Shown here one piece after another: positions 43,876 through 52,707 of a stretch of DNA of 63,907 bases (position 1 is the first letter of the stretch; the number at the start of each line of letters is the position of its first letter). Where the stretch lies: the NCBI GenBank assembly GCA_016293845.1, contig JAEDDH010000021.1:1-63907 (forward strand). Reading direction: 5' to 3'. The position numbers and the translations under genes were made by a program. Under the pieces are notes generated by a model. That model was not told where the DNA came from, did no database searches, and was given only the letters and a program-made list of their open reading frames with translations. This stretch comes from Bacteroidales bacterium. GTDB lineage: Bacteria; Bacteroidota; Bacteroidia; Bacteroidales; UBA3824.

Positions 43876-44154
43876 ATGGAAGAAGTTAAAAATCAAGAAG
43901 TTGCACGCAACTTTAGAAAAGAGCGTATCGGAGTGGTAGTAAGCAACAAAATGCAGAAATCTATCGTCGTAGAAGTAAAGCGCAAAATGATGCACCCAAA
44001 ATACGGAAAATTCATCCTCCGTACCAAAAAATTCGTTGCGCACGACGAAGAAAACACCTGCAACATTGGTGACACCGTACGCATAATGGAAACCCGTCCG
44101 TTGAGCAAACGCAAAAACTGGAGATTAGTTGAAATCGTAGAAAGAGCTAAGTAA
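43876..44154 (+). CDS. rpsQ: 30S ribosomal protein S17
   Basis: 92 residues, OB fold. RIGVVVSNKMQKSIVVEVKRK and the DTVRIMETRPLSKRKNWRLVEI end match. Ends 1 bp before rplN. Confidence 0.98.
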   Translation: MEEVKNQEVARNFRKERIGVVVSNKMQKSIVVEVKRKMMHPKYGKFILRTKKFVAHDEENTCNIGDTVRIMETRPLSKRKNWRLVEIVERAK

Positions 44155-44155
44155 A

Positions 44156-44521
44156 ATGATACAACAAGAATCAAGAATGATTGTCGCAGACAACAGCGGC
44201 GCAAAAGAAGTCCTCTGCATCCGTGTCCTCGGCGGAACTGGACGTAGATATGCCTCAGTCGGCGACAAGGTGGTTGTAACAGTTAAGAGCGCACTTCCCT
44301 CTGGAGACATCAAGAAGGGAACAGTATCGAAGGCTGTTATAGTACGCACCAACAAAGAAATCAGAAGAGCAGACGGCTCATACATCCGTTTCGACGACAA
44401 CGCCGTAGTATTGCTCAACAATGCTGGAGAACTTAGAGGTACCCGTATTTTCGGACCCGTTGCACGCGAGCTCCGCGCCAACTACATGAAAATTGTATCT
44501 CTTGCTCCCGAAGTTTTGTAA
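44156..44521 (+). CDS. rplN: 50S ribosomal protein L14
   Basis: 121 residues; MIQQESRMIVADNSGAKEV and the C-terminal GTRIFGPVARELR are the family signature. Bridges to the 30S subunit. 18 bp before rplX. Confidence 0.99.
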   Translation: MIQQESRMIVADNSGAKEVLCIRVLGGTGRRYASVGDKVVVTVKSALPSGDIKKGTVSKAVIVRTNKEIRRADGSYIRFDDNAVVLLNNAGELRGTRIFGPVARELRANYMKIVSLAPEVL

Positions 44522-44539
44522 TTTAAAGTTATTAAAACA

Positions 44540-44884
44540 ATGTCACAGAAGAAACTGCACATTAAAAAAGGAGACACCGTCATCGTCAACTCAGGCGAGT
44601 TCAGAGGAACAAGAGGTAGAGTGTTAGAAGTGCTGGTAAAGAAAAACCGCGCCATCGTTGAAGGCGTTAACATCGTTAAAAAAGCGGTTAAACCCAACCA
44701 GAACAATCAGAACGGCGGATTCGAGGAGAAACCCGCCCCAATTCACATCTCTAACCTCATGCTTATCTGCCCCGAAACCGACAAGCCTACCCGTGTAGGT
44801 CGCAAGCTTGTTGAAGGCAAAGACGGAAAGATGAAGTTAGTACGTTATTCAAAAAAATCTAAAGACAAAAAGGAGATAAACTAA
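44540..44884 (+). CDS. rplX: 50S ribosomal protein L24
   Basis: 114 residues with a KOW motif (KKGDTVIVNSGEFRGTRGRV). L24 starts assembly of the 50S subunit. rplE begins 1 bp later. Confidence 0.98.
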   Translation: MSQKKLHIKKGDTVIVNSGEFRGTRGRVLEVLVKKNRAIVEGVNIVKKAVKPNQNNQNGGFEEKPAPIHISNLMLICPETDKPTRVGRKLVEGKDGKMKLVRYSKKSKDKKEIN

Positions 44885-44885
44885 A

Positions 44886-45431
44886 ATGCAATACGTACCG
44901 ACATTAAAAACAAAGTACAAGCAGGAAATCGCCCCCGCTTTGATGAAAGAGTTCGGCTATAAAAGCGTAATGCAGGCCCCCAAACTCGTTAAAATCATCA
45001 TCAACCAGGGTATTGGCGAAGCAACAGCAGATAAAAAACTTATCGACACCGCTATCGCTGAGCTGACCGCTATCTCTGGTCAGAAACCTGTATCCACCAC
45101 CTCGCGCAAAGACATATCTAACTTCAAACTTAGAAAAGGTATGCCTATCGGTGTTATGGTAACACTGCGTCGCGACCGTATGTATGAATTCCTCGAAAGG
45201 CTCATCGCCATTTCGTTGCCACGTATCCGCGACTTCAACGGTATTTCAGGAAAATTCGACGGCAGAGGCAACTACACTCTTGGTATCAAAGAACAGATCA
45301 TTTTTCCCGAAATCGACATAGACAAAATCAACAAGATTATGGGTATGAACATCACTTTCGTTACCACAGCCAAAACCGATGAAGAAGGTTTCAAATTGAT
45401 GAAAAATTTCGGATTACCCTTTAAAAAATAA
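44886..45431 (+). CDS. rplE: 50S ribosomal protein L5
   Basis: 181 residues; INQGIGEA and RKGMPIGVMVTLRRDRMYEFLERL are typical. It binds 5S rRNA. 5 bp before rpsN. Confidence 0.99.
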   Translation: MQYVPTLKTKYKQEIAPALMKEFGYKSVMQAPKLVKIIINQGIGEATADKKLIDTAIAELTAISGQKPVSTTSRKDISNFKLRKGMPIGVMVTLRRDRMYEFLERLIAISLPRIRDFNGISGKFDGRGNYTLGIKEQIIFPEIDIDKINKIMGMNITFVTTAKTDEEGFKLMKNFGLPFKK

Positions 45432-45436
45432 TTAAA

Positions 45437-45706
45437 ATGGCAAAGGAATCAATGAAAGCGCGCGAAGTAAAACGCGCAAAACTTATAGCTAAATACGCCG
45501 AGAAAAGAGCTAAGCTCAAAGCTGAAGGCGATTACGTAGGGCTTCAAAAGCTTCCCAGAAACTCTAACCCCATCCGTTTGCACAACCGTTGCAAACTTAC
45601 AGGACGTCCGAGAGGATATATGAGACTTTTTGGCATCAGCCGCATCCAGTTCCGCGAAATGGCATCTAACGGCCTATTACCCGGTGTAAAAAAAGCAAGT
45701 TGGTAA
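45437..45706 (+). CDS. rpsN: 30S ribosomal protein S14, zinc-free form
   Basis: 89 residues, the long form. RLHNRCKLTGRPRGYMRLFG is the core; the paired CxxC zinc cysteines of the short form are missing, with only one Cys. Follows rplE by 5 bp. Confidence 0.98.
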   Translation: MAKESMKAREVKRAKLIAKYAEKRAKLKAEGDYVGLQKLPRNSNPIRLHNRCKLTGRPRGYMRLFGISRIQFREMASNGLLPGVKKASW

Positions 45707-45728
45707 ATTATTAAACAAAACAGACAAA

Positions 45729-46118
45729 ATGACAGATACTATTGCAGATTTCTTGACCCGTATCAGAAACGCCGTAGCGGCCAACCACAGAATCGTGGAA
45801 GTGCCAGCATCAAATGTTAAAAAAGAAATTACCAAAATACTTTTTACTAAAGGTTATATTCTCAGCTACAAATTCGACGACGAGAGTCGTACTATCAAAA
45901 TAGCTTTGAAATACAATCCAGAAACAAAAGAGGCTGCTATCCAGAACATCACACGTGTGTCTACCCCTGGTTTGCGTAAATACGCTTCCTGCAAAGACCT
46001 TCCCCGTGTGCTCAACGGTTTAGGTATTGCCATAGTTTCCACCTCAAAAGGTATTATGACCGATAAAGAAGCAAGAACTCAAAACATCGGCGGAGAGGTA
46101 ATTTGTTACGTTTATTAA
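45729..46118 (+). CDS. rpsH: 30S ribosomal protein S8
   Basis: 129 residues; DTIADFLTRIRNAVAAN and GIAIVSTSKGIMTDKEAR are conserved. S8 binds 16S helix 21 and in other bacteria represses the spc operon through L5. 14 bp before rplF. Confidence 0.98.
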   Translation: MTDTIADFLTRIRNAVAANHRIVEVPASNVKKEITKILFTKGYILSYKFDDESRTIKIALKYNPETKEAAIQNITRVSTPGLRKYASCKDLPRVLNGLGIAIVSTSKGIMTDKEARTQNIGGEVICYVY

Positions 46119-46132
46119 AAAATTCAATCAAA

Positions 46133-46696
46133 ATGTCAAGAATAGGAAAATTGCCCGTTCAAATCCCCAGTGGAGTACAAGTAACCGTAGACGACAAAAC
46201 TAACACAGTGTCGGTCAAAGGCAAGCTTGGAGAATTGAAGCAAAAAGTAAATCCTAACATCAAAGTTGAGGTAAAAGACGGCGAACTCAAAGTTTCCCGT
46301 CCAAATGACGACAAGGTCAACAGATCTCTTCACGGTCTTTACCGCGCCTTGATTAACAATATGGTAAAAGGCGTATCCGAAGGATTTACAATCAAACAGG
46401 AAATGGTTGGTGTAGGATACCGCGCCACAGCTCAGGGTCAGCTCCTTGATATAGCCGTTGGTTATTCACACAATATCCTTATCGAACTTCCCTCTGAAAT
46501 CAAGGTTGAAGTTGCTCAGGAAAAACGCGCTAACCCGATTATCACTCTCACAAGCTGCGACAAGCAGCTCTTAGGACAAGTTGCTGCCAAGATTCGTTCG
46601 TTCCGCGCTCCCGAACCGTACAAGGGCAAAGGTATTAAGTTTGTAAACGAAGTAATCCGCAGAAAAGCAGGTAAAGCAGCTTCATCATCTAAGTAA
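46133..46696 (+). CDS. rplF: 50S ribosomal protein L6
   Basis: 187 residues from MSRIGKLPVQIPSGV; a longer frame from 46103 would overlap rpsH and lacks family support. EPYKGKGIKFVNEVIRRKAGK at the C-terminus matches. L6 lies near the factor-binding stalk base. Confidence 0.99.
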   Translation: MSRIGKLPVQIPSGVQVTVDDKTNTVSVKGKLGELKQKVNPNIKVEVKDGELKVSRPNDDKVNRSLHGLYRALINNMVKGVSEGFTIKQEMVGVGYRATAQGQLLDIAVGYSHNILIELPSEIKVEVAQEKRANPIITLTSCDKQLLGQVAAKIRSFRAPEPYKGKGIKFVNEVIRRKAGKAASSSK

Positions 46697-46720
46697 TTAA
46701 TTAATTAAATTTTATTCAAC

Positions 46721-47077
46721 ATGGCTTTAACTAAGCAGGAAAGAAGACAAAGAATAAAATACCGCATACGCAAAAAAGTATCGGGTAGCGTTGAACGTCC
46801 CAGACTTTGCGTATTCAGAAGCAACAAGAACATCTTTGTACAATTAATCGACGATGTTAAACATGTAACATTAGTCGCCACATCTTCAAGAATAAAGGAT
46901 ATTGCCGACCAGAAAATTAACAAAACCGAGCAAGCTCGTTTGGTTGGTAAAGCAATTGCTGACAAGGCTAAGGCAGCTGGTTACAGCACAGTAGTATTCG
47001 ATAGAAACGGTTATCTTTATCACGGCAGAGTACAGGCATTAGCCGAGGCTGCTAGAGAAGGTGGTTTAATATTCTAA
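46721..47077 (+). CDS. rplR: 50S ribosomal protein L18
   Basis: 118 residues; RIKYRIRKKVSGSVERPRL and the end FDRNGYLYHGRVQALAEAAREGG fit. Binds 5S rRNA with L5. 6 bp before rpsE. Confidence 0.98.
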   Translation: MALTKQERRQRIKYRIRKKVSGSVERPRLCVFRSNKNIFVQLIDDVKHVTLVATSSRIKDIADQKINKTEQARLVGKAIADKAKAAGYSTVVFDRNGYLYHGRVQALAEAAREGGLIF

Positions 47078-47083
47078 GAAATT

Positions 47084-47599
47084 ATGATAGCAGGAAATAA
47101 AAAAGTAAAAACAAGCGATTTGGAACTTAAGGACAGACTTGTTACAATCAACCGTGTTACCAAAGTTACCAAAGGAGGACGTACCTTCACATTTGCTGCC
47201 ATTGTAGTGGTAGGTAACGAAAATGGTGTTGTTGGATACGGACTTGGCAAAGCCAACGAAGTAACAACCGCCATCGCCAAAGGTGTGGAAGACGCAAAGA
47301 AAAACCTTATCAAAGTTCCTATCTACAAAGGAACTATACCTCACGAGCAGATGGCTAAATTCGGCGGTGCCGATGTATTGCTCAAACCCGCATCAAGCGG
47401 TACTGGTGTAAAAGCTGGTGGTGCTATGCGTGCAGTACTCGAAAGCGTTGGTATTCACGACGTGCTCGCTAAATCAAAAGGCTCGTCTAACCCTCACAAC
47501 CTCGTAAAGGCTACATTCAAAGCACTCTCTATGATGAGAGACGTTCATGCTGTTTCGCAGTTTAGAGGTGTAGACATCAACACAGTGTTTAACGGTTAA
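47084..47599 (+). CDS. rpsE: 30S ribosomal protein S5
   Basis: 171 residues with the double-stranded RNA fold start ELKDRLVTINRVTKVTKGGR and GYGLGKANEV. It affects decoding accuracy. rpmD follows by 14 bp. Confidence 0.99.
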   Translation: MIAGNKKVKTSDLELKDRLVTINRVTKVTKGGRTFTFAAIVVVGNENGVVGYGLGKANEVTTAIAKGVEDAKKNLIKVPIYKGTIPHEQMAKFGGADVLLKPASSGTGVKAGGAMRAVLESVGIHDVLAKSKGSSNPHNLVKATFKALSMMRDVHAVSQFRGVDINTVFNG

Positions 47600-47613
47600 T
47601 TTTTAAAACATAA

Positions 47614-47796
47614 ATGAAAAAGAAAGTAACCCAAATCCGCAGCAAAATCGGCTGGCCAAAAGACCAGAAAGCCACTCTTGAAGCCCTCGGACTTAAAAAG
47701 ATTGGAGCTTCGGTTATTGTTGAAGACATTCCCTCTATCAACGGAATGATTGTCAAAGTTAGACACCTTGTAAAAGTAGAAGATATTAACGAATAA
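47614..47796 (+). CDS. rpmD: 50S ribosomal protein L30
   Basis: 60 residues, full length for the bacterial form; VTQIRSKIGWPKDQKATLEALGL is typical. Between rpsE and rplO as in the standard spc order. Confidence 0.97.
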   Translation: MKKKVTQIRSKIGWPKDQKATLEALGLKKIGASVIVEDIPSINGMIVKVRHLVKVEDINE

Positions 47797-47808
47797 TTAT
47801 TTACAGTT

Positions 47809-48255
47809 ATGGACTTGTCAAATTTAAAACCGGCAGAAGGTTCTACCAGCACCAAGAAGAGATTAGGCCGTGGCCAAGGTTCAGGTTGGGGTGGTACCTC
47901 TACAAGGGGTCACAAAGGAGCTAAAGCACGTTCCGGTTATTCGCATAAACTCGGTTTCGAAGGCGGTCAGATGCCATTCATCAGACGCGTACCCAAATTC
48001 GGATTCAACAACATCAACAGAGTAGAATACAGAGTAATCAACCTTTCTGATTTGGAAGACCTCGCATCGAAACTCAATGTTTCCGATATCAACATCGACG
48101 TGCTGCTTCAGAATGGATTGGCTAAAAAAAGCGACAGAGTAAAAGTATTAGGCAACGGTAAATTGTCCAAAAAAATCAATGTTACTGCCCACGCTTTCTC
48201 TAAATCTGCTAAAGAAGCCATCGAATCTCTGAGCGGTACCGCTAATACTTTGTAA
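47809..48255 (+). CDS. rplO: 50S ribosomal protein L15
   Basis: 148 residues; the N-terminal LKPAEGSTSTKKRLGRGQGSG-type basic arm and GFEGGQMPFIRRVPKFGF are conserved. 11 bp before secY. Confidence 0.98.
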   Translation: MDLSNLKPAEGSTSTKKRLGRGQGSGWGGTSTRGHKGAKARSGYSHKLGFEGGQMPFIRRVPKFGFNNINRVEYRVINLSDLEDLASKLNVSDINIDVLLQNGLAKKSDRVKVLGNGKLSKKINVTAHAFSKSAKEAIESLSGTANTL

Positions 48256-48266
48256 ATTTAACTCTA

Positions 48267-49604
48267 ATGAAAAAATTTATCCAGACACTAAAAAACATTT
48301 GGAAGATAGACGATCTTCGCAACAGGATTATCGCCACATTGGGTTTCGTGCTTGTATACCGTGTAGGAGCGCACATCGTGCTCCCCGGTATCGACCCTAC
48401 CCAACTTAGCGCACTGTCGAAACAGACTGACGAAGGTATCATGTCTATTCTCAATATGTTTTCGGGTGGCGCATTTGCCAACGCCTCAATCTTCGCACTC
48501 GGTATTATGCCTTACATCACGGCATCTATTATCGTGCAATTGTTAGGTATGGCAATACCCTATTTCCAAAGACTTCAGCGTGAAGGCGAAAGCGGACACC
48601 GCAAAATTAACAGAATCACTCGCTACCTCACAATAGTAGTGCTGTTGATTCAGGCTCCAAGCTATGTAGCCAACCTGAGGTTTCAGTTGCCTTCGTCGGC
48701 ATTCCTTGCCGATGGCTTTTGGTCATTTAACCTACCGTCGTACATTATCTTGACGGCAGGCACAATGTTCATTATGTGGTTAGGCGAACGTATAACTGAT
48801 AAAGGTATAGGTAACGGTATATCACTCCTCATTATGATTGGTATTATAGCGAGGTTCCCGTTTGCACTCAGCGCCGAATTCGTGTCGTGCGTGGAGGAAG
48901 TAGCGGGCGGTGGACTTATCGTCTTCATCGTAGAACTCGTTATGCTCTTCTTAGTGTTTGTGGTATCCATCTTACTTGTACAGGGAGTGCGCAAAATTCC
49001 CGTACAATACGCCAAACGTATTGTGGGCAACAAACAATACGGCGGAGTAAGACAGTATCTGCCCCTCAAGGTAAACGCCGCAGGTGTAATGCCCATAATC
49101 TTCGCTCAGGCCTTAATGTTTATACCGCTAATGTTCACACGTTTCAATTCTGAAACAACACAGGGCATTGCGGCAGCCTTTGCCGACTTCACCGGTTTCT
49201 GGTATAATTTTACCTACGCATTGCTGATTATTGTATTCACCTATTTCTACACAGCCATCACCTTCAGCCCACAGCAAATGGCTGATGACATGAAGAAAAA
49301 AGGCGGATTCATTCCCGGCATCAAACCCGGTAAAGCCACAGTAGACAAACTCGACGAAATTATGTCGAGGATTACCCTTCCGGGAGCAATCTTCCTCGCC
49401 ATAATTGCTATACTCCCTGTATTCGCAATTCTCTGCGGCGTCAACAACCAGTTCGCCCAGTTCTACGGCGGCACATCGTTGCTGATTCTCGTAGGCGTAA
49501 TACTTGACACACTTCAGCAGATCGAAAGCCACTTGCTAATGCGTCACTACGACGGACTTATGAAATCCGGACGTATCAAAGGACGCGCGGGTTCTGGTAT
49601 GTAG
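48267..49604 (+). CDS. secY: SecY, channel of the Sec translocase
   Basis: 445 residues, ten membrane helices. The first helix starts after IDDLRNRIIATLGFVLVYRVG; a plug-side SIFALGIMPYITASI and the cytoplasmic loop GERITDKGIGNGISLLIM are typical. It forms the protein-conducting channel with SecE. A strong terminator follows, so it ends the long first transcript. Confidence 0.98.
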   Translation: MKKFIQTLKNIWKIDDLRNRIIATLGFVLVYRVGAHIVLPGIDPTQLSALSKQTDEGIMSILNMFSGGAFANASIFALGIMPYITASIIVQLLGMAIPYFQRLQREGESGHRKINRITRYLTIVVLLIQAPSYVANLRFQLPSSAFLADGFWSFNLPSYIILTAGTMFIMWLGERITDKGIGNGISLLIMIGIIARFPFALSAEFVSCVEEVAGGGLIVFIVELVMLFLVFVVSILLVQGVRKIPVQYAKRIVGNKQYGGVRQYLPLKVNAAGVMPIIFAQALMFIPLMFTRFNSETTQGIAAAFADFTGFWYNFTYALLIIVFTYFYTAITFSPQQMADDMKKKGGFIPGIKPGKATVDKLDEIMSRITLPGAIFLAIIAILPVFAILCGVNNQFAQFYGGTSLLILVGVILDTLQQIESHLLMRHYDGLMKSGRIKGRAGSGM

Positions 49605-49623
49605 GTCGCAAAAACACAGAAAA

Positions 49624-49660
49624 CTTCGGCTTCAGTTTTCGAAGCCGAATATTTTTTTCT
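49624..49660 (+). terminator. intrinsic terminator after secY
   Basis: ttcggcttc (49624-49632) pairs with gaagccgaa (49640-49648), then a T-rich tail. It separates the S10/spc genes from infA. Confidence 0.8.
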
Positions 49661-49708
49661 TTTTTTTAAAAAAATATTCTGAAAAATTTAGGATATTTAA
49701 AAATTTTA

Positions 49709-49716
49709 TATTTTTG
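49709..49716 (+). promoter_or_regulatory. -7 box of the infA-rpmJ unit
   Basis: TATTTTTG matches TAnnTTTG. A TTTA 18 bp upstream (49687-49690) is one base from the -33 consensus. Confidence 0.55.
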
Positions 49717-49766
49717 CACCGCGGAAAAAACGCGCACATAGACAACATTTTGCAATACACATTAAA

Positions 49767-49985
49767 ATGCCGAAAGAAACAGCGATAGAAAAAGACGGAG
49801 TAATAAAGGAGGCCCTTTCGAATGCCATGTTCCGCGTAGAACTCGAAAACGGCCACACCATCATCGCCCACATATCGGGCAAGATGCGCCAGCACTATAT
49901 AAAAATATTGCCCGGCGACAGAGTAAAAGTTGAAATGTCTCCTTATGATCTGTCAAAAGGACGAATTTCTTTCAGATATAAATAA
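49767..49985 (+). CDS. infA: translation initiation factor IF-1
   Basis: 72 residues, single OB fold; KDGVIKEALSNAMFRVELENGH and GDRVKVEMSPYDLSKGRISFRYK are the family pattern. IF-1 blocks the A site during initiation. Follows secY by 162 bp, with its own promoter. Confidence 0.98.
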   Translation: MPKETAIEKDGVIKEALSNAMFRVELENGHTIIAHISGKMRQHYIKILPGDRVKVEMSPYDLSKGRISFRYK

Positions 49986-49996
49986 AACATACTACA

Positions 49997-50113
49997 ATGA
50001 AAGTTAGAACATCTGTTAAAAAAAGATCGGCCGACTGCAAAGTCGTAAGAAGAAAAGGAAGGATTTACATCATTTGTAAATCAAATCCCAAATTTAAACA
50101 ACGTCAAGGTTAA
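49997..50113 (+). CDS. rpmJ: 50S ribosomal protein L36
   Basis: 38 residues, MKVRTSVKKRSADCKVV...KQRQG. Zinc-binding L36 has C11, C14, C27 and H33; here C14 and C27 remain but S11 and F33 replace the other two, so zinc binding is probably lost, as in many Bacteroidota. 11 bp after infA. Confidence 0.97.
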   Translation: MKVRTSVKKRSADCKVVRRKGRIYIICKSNPKFKQRQG

Positions 50114-50129
50114 AATAATAGGCGGCAAT

Positions 50130-50161
50130 TTTGGAAGTGTAAAAAATAAACATTAATTTTG
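50130..50161 (+). promoter_or_regulatory. promoter of the rpsM-rplQ (alpha) genes
   Basis: TTTG (50130-50133), a 20-bp spacer, TAATTTTG (50154-50161): a full match to the Bacteroidota pattern. Confidence 0.75.
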
Positions 50162-50200
50162 CACCCCGAAAACGCACATAATTAAGTAAATTATAAAATA

Positions 50201-50578
50201 ATGGCAAGAATAGTTGGTGTAGACTTACCCAAAAACAAACGCGGCGAGATAGGACTCACCTATATATATGGTATAGGCAGAAGCAGAGCAGCAAAGATTC
50301 TCGACGAGGCTGGTATAGACAAAGGCCTTAAAGTACAGGATTGGAACGACGATCAGGTAGCTAAAATCCGCCAGATTATCAACGACAACTTCAAGGTAGA
50401 AGGTGAGCTCCGTTCTGAAATCCAAATGAACATCAAGCGTCTGATGGATATCGGATGCTATCGTGGTATTCGCCACAGACTTGGACTTCCTGTAAGAGGA
50501 CAGAAAACCAAAAACAACGCTCGCACACGTAAAGGTAAGAAAAAAACAATAGCTAAAAAGAAGAAAGCTACTAAATAA
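50201..50578 (+). CDS. rpsM: 30S ribosomal protein S13
   Basis: 125 residues. RIVGVDLPKNKRGEIGLTYIYGIG and YRGIRHRLGLPVRGQKTKNNARTRKG are typical. S13 contacts the P-site tRNA and forms bridges with the 50S subunit. First gene behind the alpha promoter; rpsK follows after 11 bp. Confidence 0.99.
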   Translation: MARIVGVDLPKNKRGEIGLTYIYGIGRSRAAKILDEAGIDKGLKVQDWNDDQVAKIRQIINDNFKVEGELRSEIQMNIKRLMDIGCYRGIRHRLGLPVRGQKTKNNARTRKGKKKTIAKKKKATK

Positions 50579-50589
50579 CATTTAGCAAC

Positions 50590-50979
50590 ATGGCAAACAA
50601 AAGTAAAGTAACGAGAAAGAGAGTTGTTAAAATCGACGCAGTAGGCCAAGGTCACATACACTCGTCGTTCAACAACATTATAATCTCTTTGACCAACGCT
50701 TCGGGGGAAGTTATCTCTTGGGCATCAGCCGGTAAAATGGGTTTCAAAGGCTCTAAGAAAAACACACCCTATGCAGCGCAACAGGCAGCTAACGAATGTG
50801 CTAGCACAGCCTACAGTTTAGGACTTCGCAAAGTGAAAGTATACGTGAAAGGACCAGGCAACGGTCGCGAAGCCGCTATCAGAGCGATCCACTCATCTGG
50901 CGTGGAAGTAACAGAAATTATCGACGTAACACCGCTGCCCCACAACGGATGCCGTCCTGCAAAAAGAAGAAGAGTTTAA
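50590..50979 (+). CDS. rpsK: 30S ribosomal protein S11
   Basis: 129 residues; HSSFNNIIISLTNASGEVISW and the C-terminal PLPHNGCRPAKRRRV match. Lies on the 30S platform. 22 bp before rpsD. Confidence 0.99.
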   Translation: MANKSKVTRKRVVKIDAVGQGHIHSSFNNIIISLTNASGEVISWASAGKMGFKGSKKNTPYAAQQAANECASTAYSLGLRKVKVYVKGPGNGREAAIRAIHSSGVEVTEIIDVTPLPHNGCRPAKRRRV

Positions 50980-51001
50980 ACGATCTTTAAAACATTAAGA
51001 A

Positions 51002-51610
51002 ATGGCACGATATACAGGCCCTAAATCAAAAATCGCCAGAAAGTTTGGCGAGCCGATCTACGGCACAGATAAATATTTGGATAAAAAGAATTACCCCCCG
51101 GGACAGCACGGTATTGATAAGAAACGCGCAAAAACTTCGGAGTATGGTACTCAGCTTAAAGAAAAACAAAAAGCTAAATACACCTACGGACTTTTGGAAC
51201 GTCAGTTCTCAAATCTCTTTGTAAAAGCTCAGAAAAGCAAAGGTGTTACTGGTGAAGTACTTATACAATTGCTCGAAAGCCGCTTAGACAACGTTGTATA
51301 CCGTCTTGGTATAGCTCCTTCGCGTCCTGCTGCACGTCAACTTGTTAGCCACCGTCATATTGTTGTTAACGGTAAAGTATTAGGTATTCCCTCTTACCAC
51401 GTTAAAGTTGGCGATATCATTGGCGTAAGAGAAAAATCAAAAGCTCTCGAAGTGATTACAAACTCGCTTCAAGGTGCTAATAGATCTCGCTTCAGCTGGC
51501 TCGAATGGGACAACGCTTCTTTGTCAGGCAAATTTATGAACGTTCCTGCAAGAGAGGACATCCCTGAGAACATTAAAGAACAGCTTATAGTTGAACTTTA
51601 TTCTAAATAA
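51002..51610 (+). CDS. rpsD: 30S ribosomal protein S4
   Basis: 202 residues with an S4 RNA-binding motif (LLESRLDNVVYRLGIAPSRPAARQLVSHRHI). No zinc cysteines. S4 starts 30S assembly and in other bacteria represses the alpha operon. A hairpin follows in the 69-bp gap to rpoA. Confidence 0.98.
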   Translation: MARYTGPKSKIARKFGEPIYGTDKYLDKKNYPPGQHGIDKKRAKTSEYGTQLKEKQKAKYTYGLLERQFSNLFVKAQKSKGVTGEVLIQLLESRLDNVVYRLGIAPSRPAARQLVSHRHIVVNGKVLGIPSYHVKVGDIIGVREKSKALEVITNSLQGANRSRFSWLEWDNASLSGKFMNVPAREDIPENIKEQLIVELYSK

Positions 51611-51616
51611 TATTAT

Positions 51617-51653
51617 TATACGGTTGCGCCTTACGGCGTTTCCGTATATTTTT
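51617..51653 (+). terminator. candidate attenuator between rpsD and rpoA
   Basis: tatacgg (51617-51623) pairs with ccgtata (51642-51648), an inner cgcc/ggcg stem closes a 4-base loop, and five T follow. The weak T tail suggests partial termination to lower rpoA relative to ribosomal proteins. Confidence 0.5.
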
Positions 51654-51679
51654 ACCGGAAATAATAAATATACATTCAA

Positions 51680-52672
51680 ATGGCAATATTAGCTTTTCAA
51701 AAGCCCGACAAAGTTATTATGTTAGAAGCCGACGAAACTTATGGTAAATTTGAGTTTCGTCCTCTTGAACCCGGTTTTGGCATTACTATCGGTAATGCTT
51801 TAAGGAGAATTCTACTATCTTCTTTGGAAGGTTTTGCTATAACATCAATCCGCATCGAAGGAGTAGACCACGAATTTTCTACTATTCCCGGCGTTATAGA
51901 GGATCTCACCGAAATAATCCTCAATATAAAGAAAATCCGCTTCAAACAGACAGTTGACGGGCAGGATTTTGAAAAGGCCACAATTACTGTCAGTGGACAG
52001 CAGCAGTTCAAGGCGGGAGACCTCGAGAAGTTTCTCAATAGCTTCAAGATTTTAAATCCCCAGCAGATTATCTGCAACCTCGAACCTTCTGTAAAACTCT
52101 CGATGGAAATCACCATCAACAAGGGTCGCGGATATGTGCCCGCCGATGAGAATAAAATCGCCGACAGCGAAATCGGTATAATTGCTGTTGATTCTATTTA
52201 TACTCCTATCAGGAACGTTAAGTATTATACAGAAAACTACAGGGTAGAGCAGAAAACCGACTACGAAAAGCTCGTTATGGAAATAGAAACTGATGGTTCT
52301 ATTCACCCAAAAGACGCGCTCAAAGAGGCTGCCAAAATACTTATCTACCACTTTATGTTGTTCTCGGACGAGAAGATTACTCTCGACTCTAACGAAAGTT
52401 TTGAAAACGAAGAGTTCGACGAGGAAGTACTCCACATGCGTCAGTTGCTCAAAACAAAGCTCGTAGACCTCGACCTTTCGGTTCGCGCTCTCAACTGCTT
52501 GAAGGCTGCCGACGTAGAAACTCTCGCAGAACTCGTAGTATTCAACAAAAACGACTTGTTAAAGTTCCGCAACTTCGGTAAAAAATCTCTCACCGAGCTC
52601 GACGACTTGTTGGAAAACATGAACCTCAGTTTCGGTATGGATATTTCTAAGTACAAACTTGATAAAGATTAA
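51680..52672 (+). CDS. rpoA: RNA polymerase alpha subunit
   Basis: 330 residues. The N-terminal dimerisation domain has GFGITIGNALRRILLSSLEG, and the C-terminal domain (VRALNCLKAADVETLAELV) has the helix-hairpin-helix motif that binds UP elements and activators. 35 bp before rplQ. Confidence 0.99.
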   Translation: MAILAFQKPDKVIMLEADETYGKFEFRPLEPGFGITIGNALRRILLSSLEGFAITSIRIEGVDHEFSTIPGVIEDLTEIILNIKKIRFKQTVDGQDFEKATITVSGQQQFKAGDLEKFLNSFKILNPQQIICNLEPSVKLSMEITINKGRGYVPADENKIADSEIGIIAVDSIYTPIRNVKYYTENYRVEQKTDYEKLVMEIETDGSIHPKDALKEAAKILIYHFMLFSDEKITLDSNESFENEEFDEEVLHMRQLLKTKLVDLDLSVRALNCLKAADVETLAELVVFNKNDLLKFRNFGKKSLTELDDLLENMNLSFGMDISKYKLDKD

Positions 52673-52707
52673 TCGTAGAGCAGTGATGCTCAGTAATTTA
52701 TAAGACA

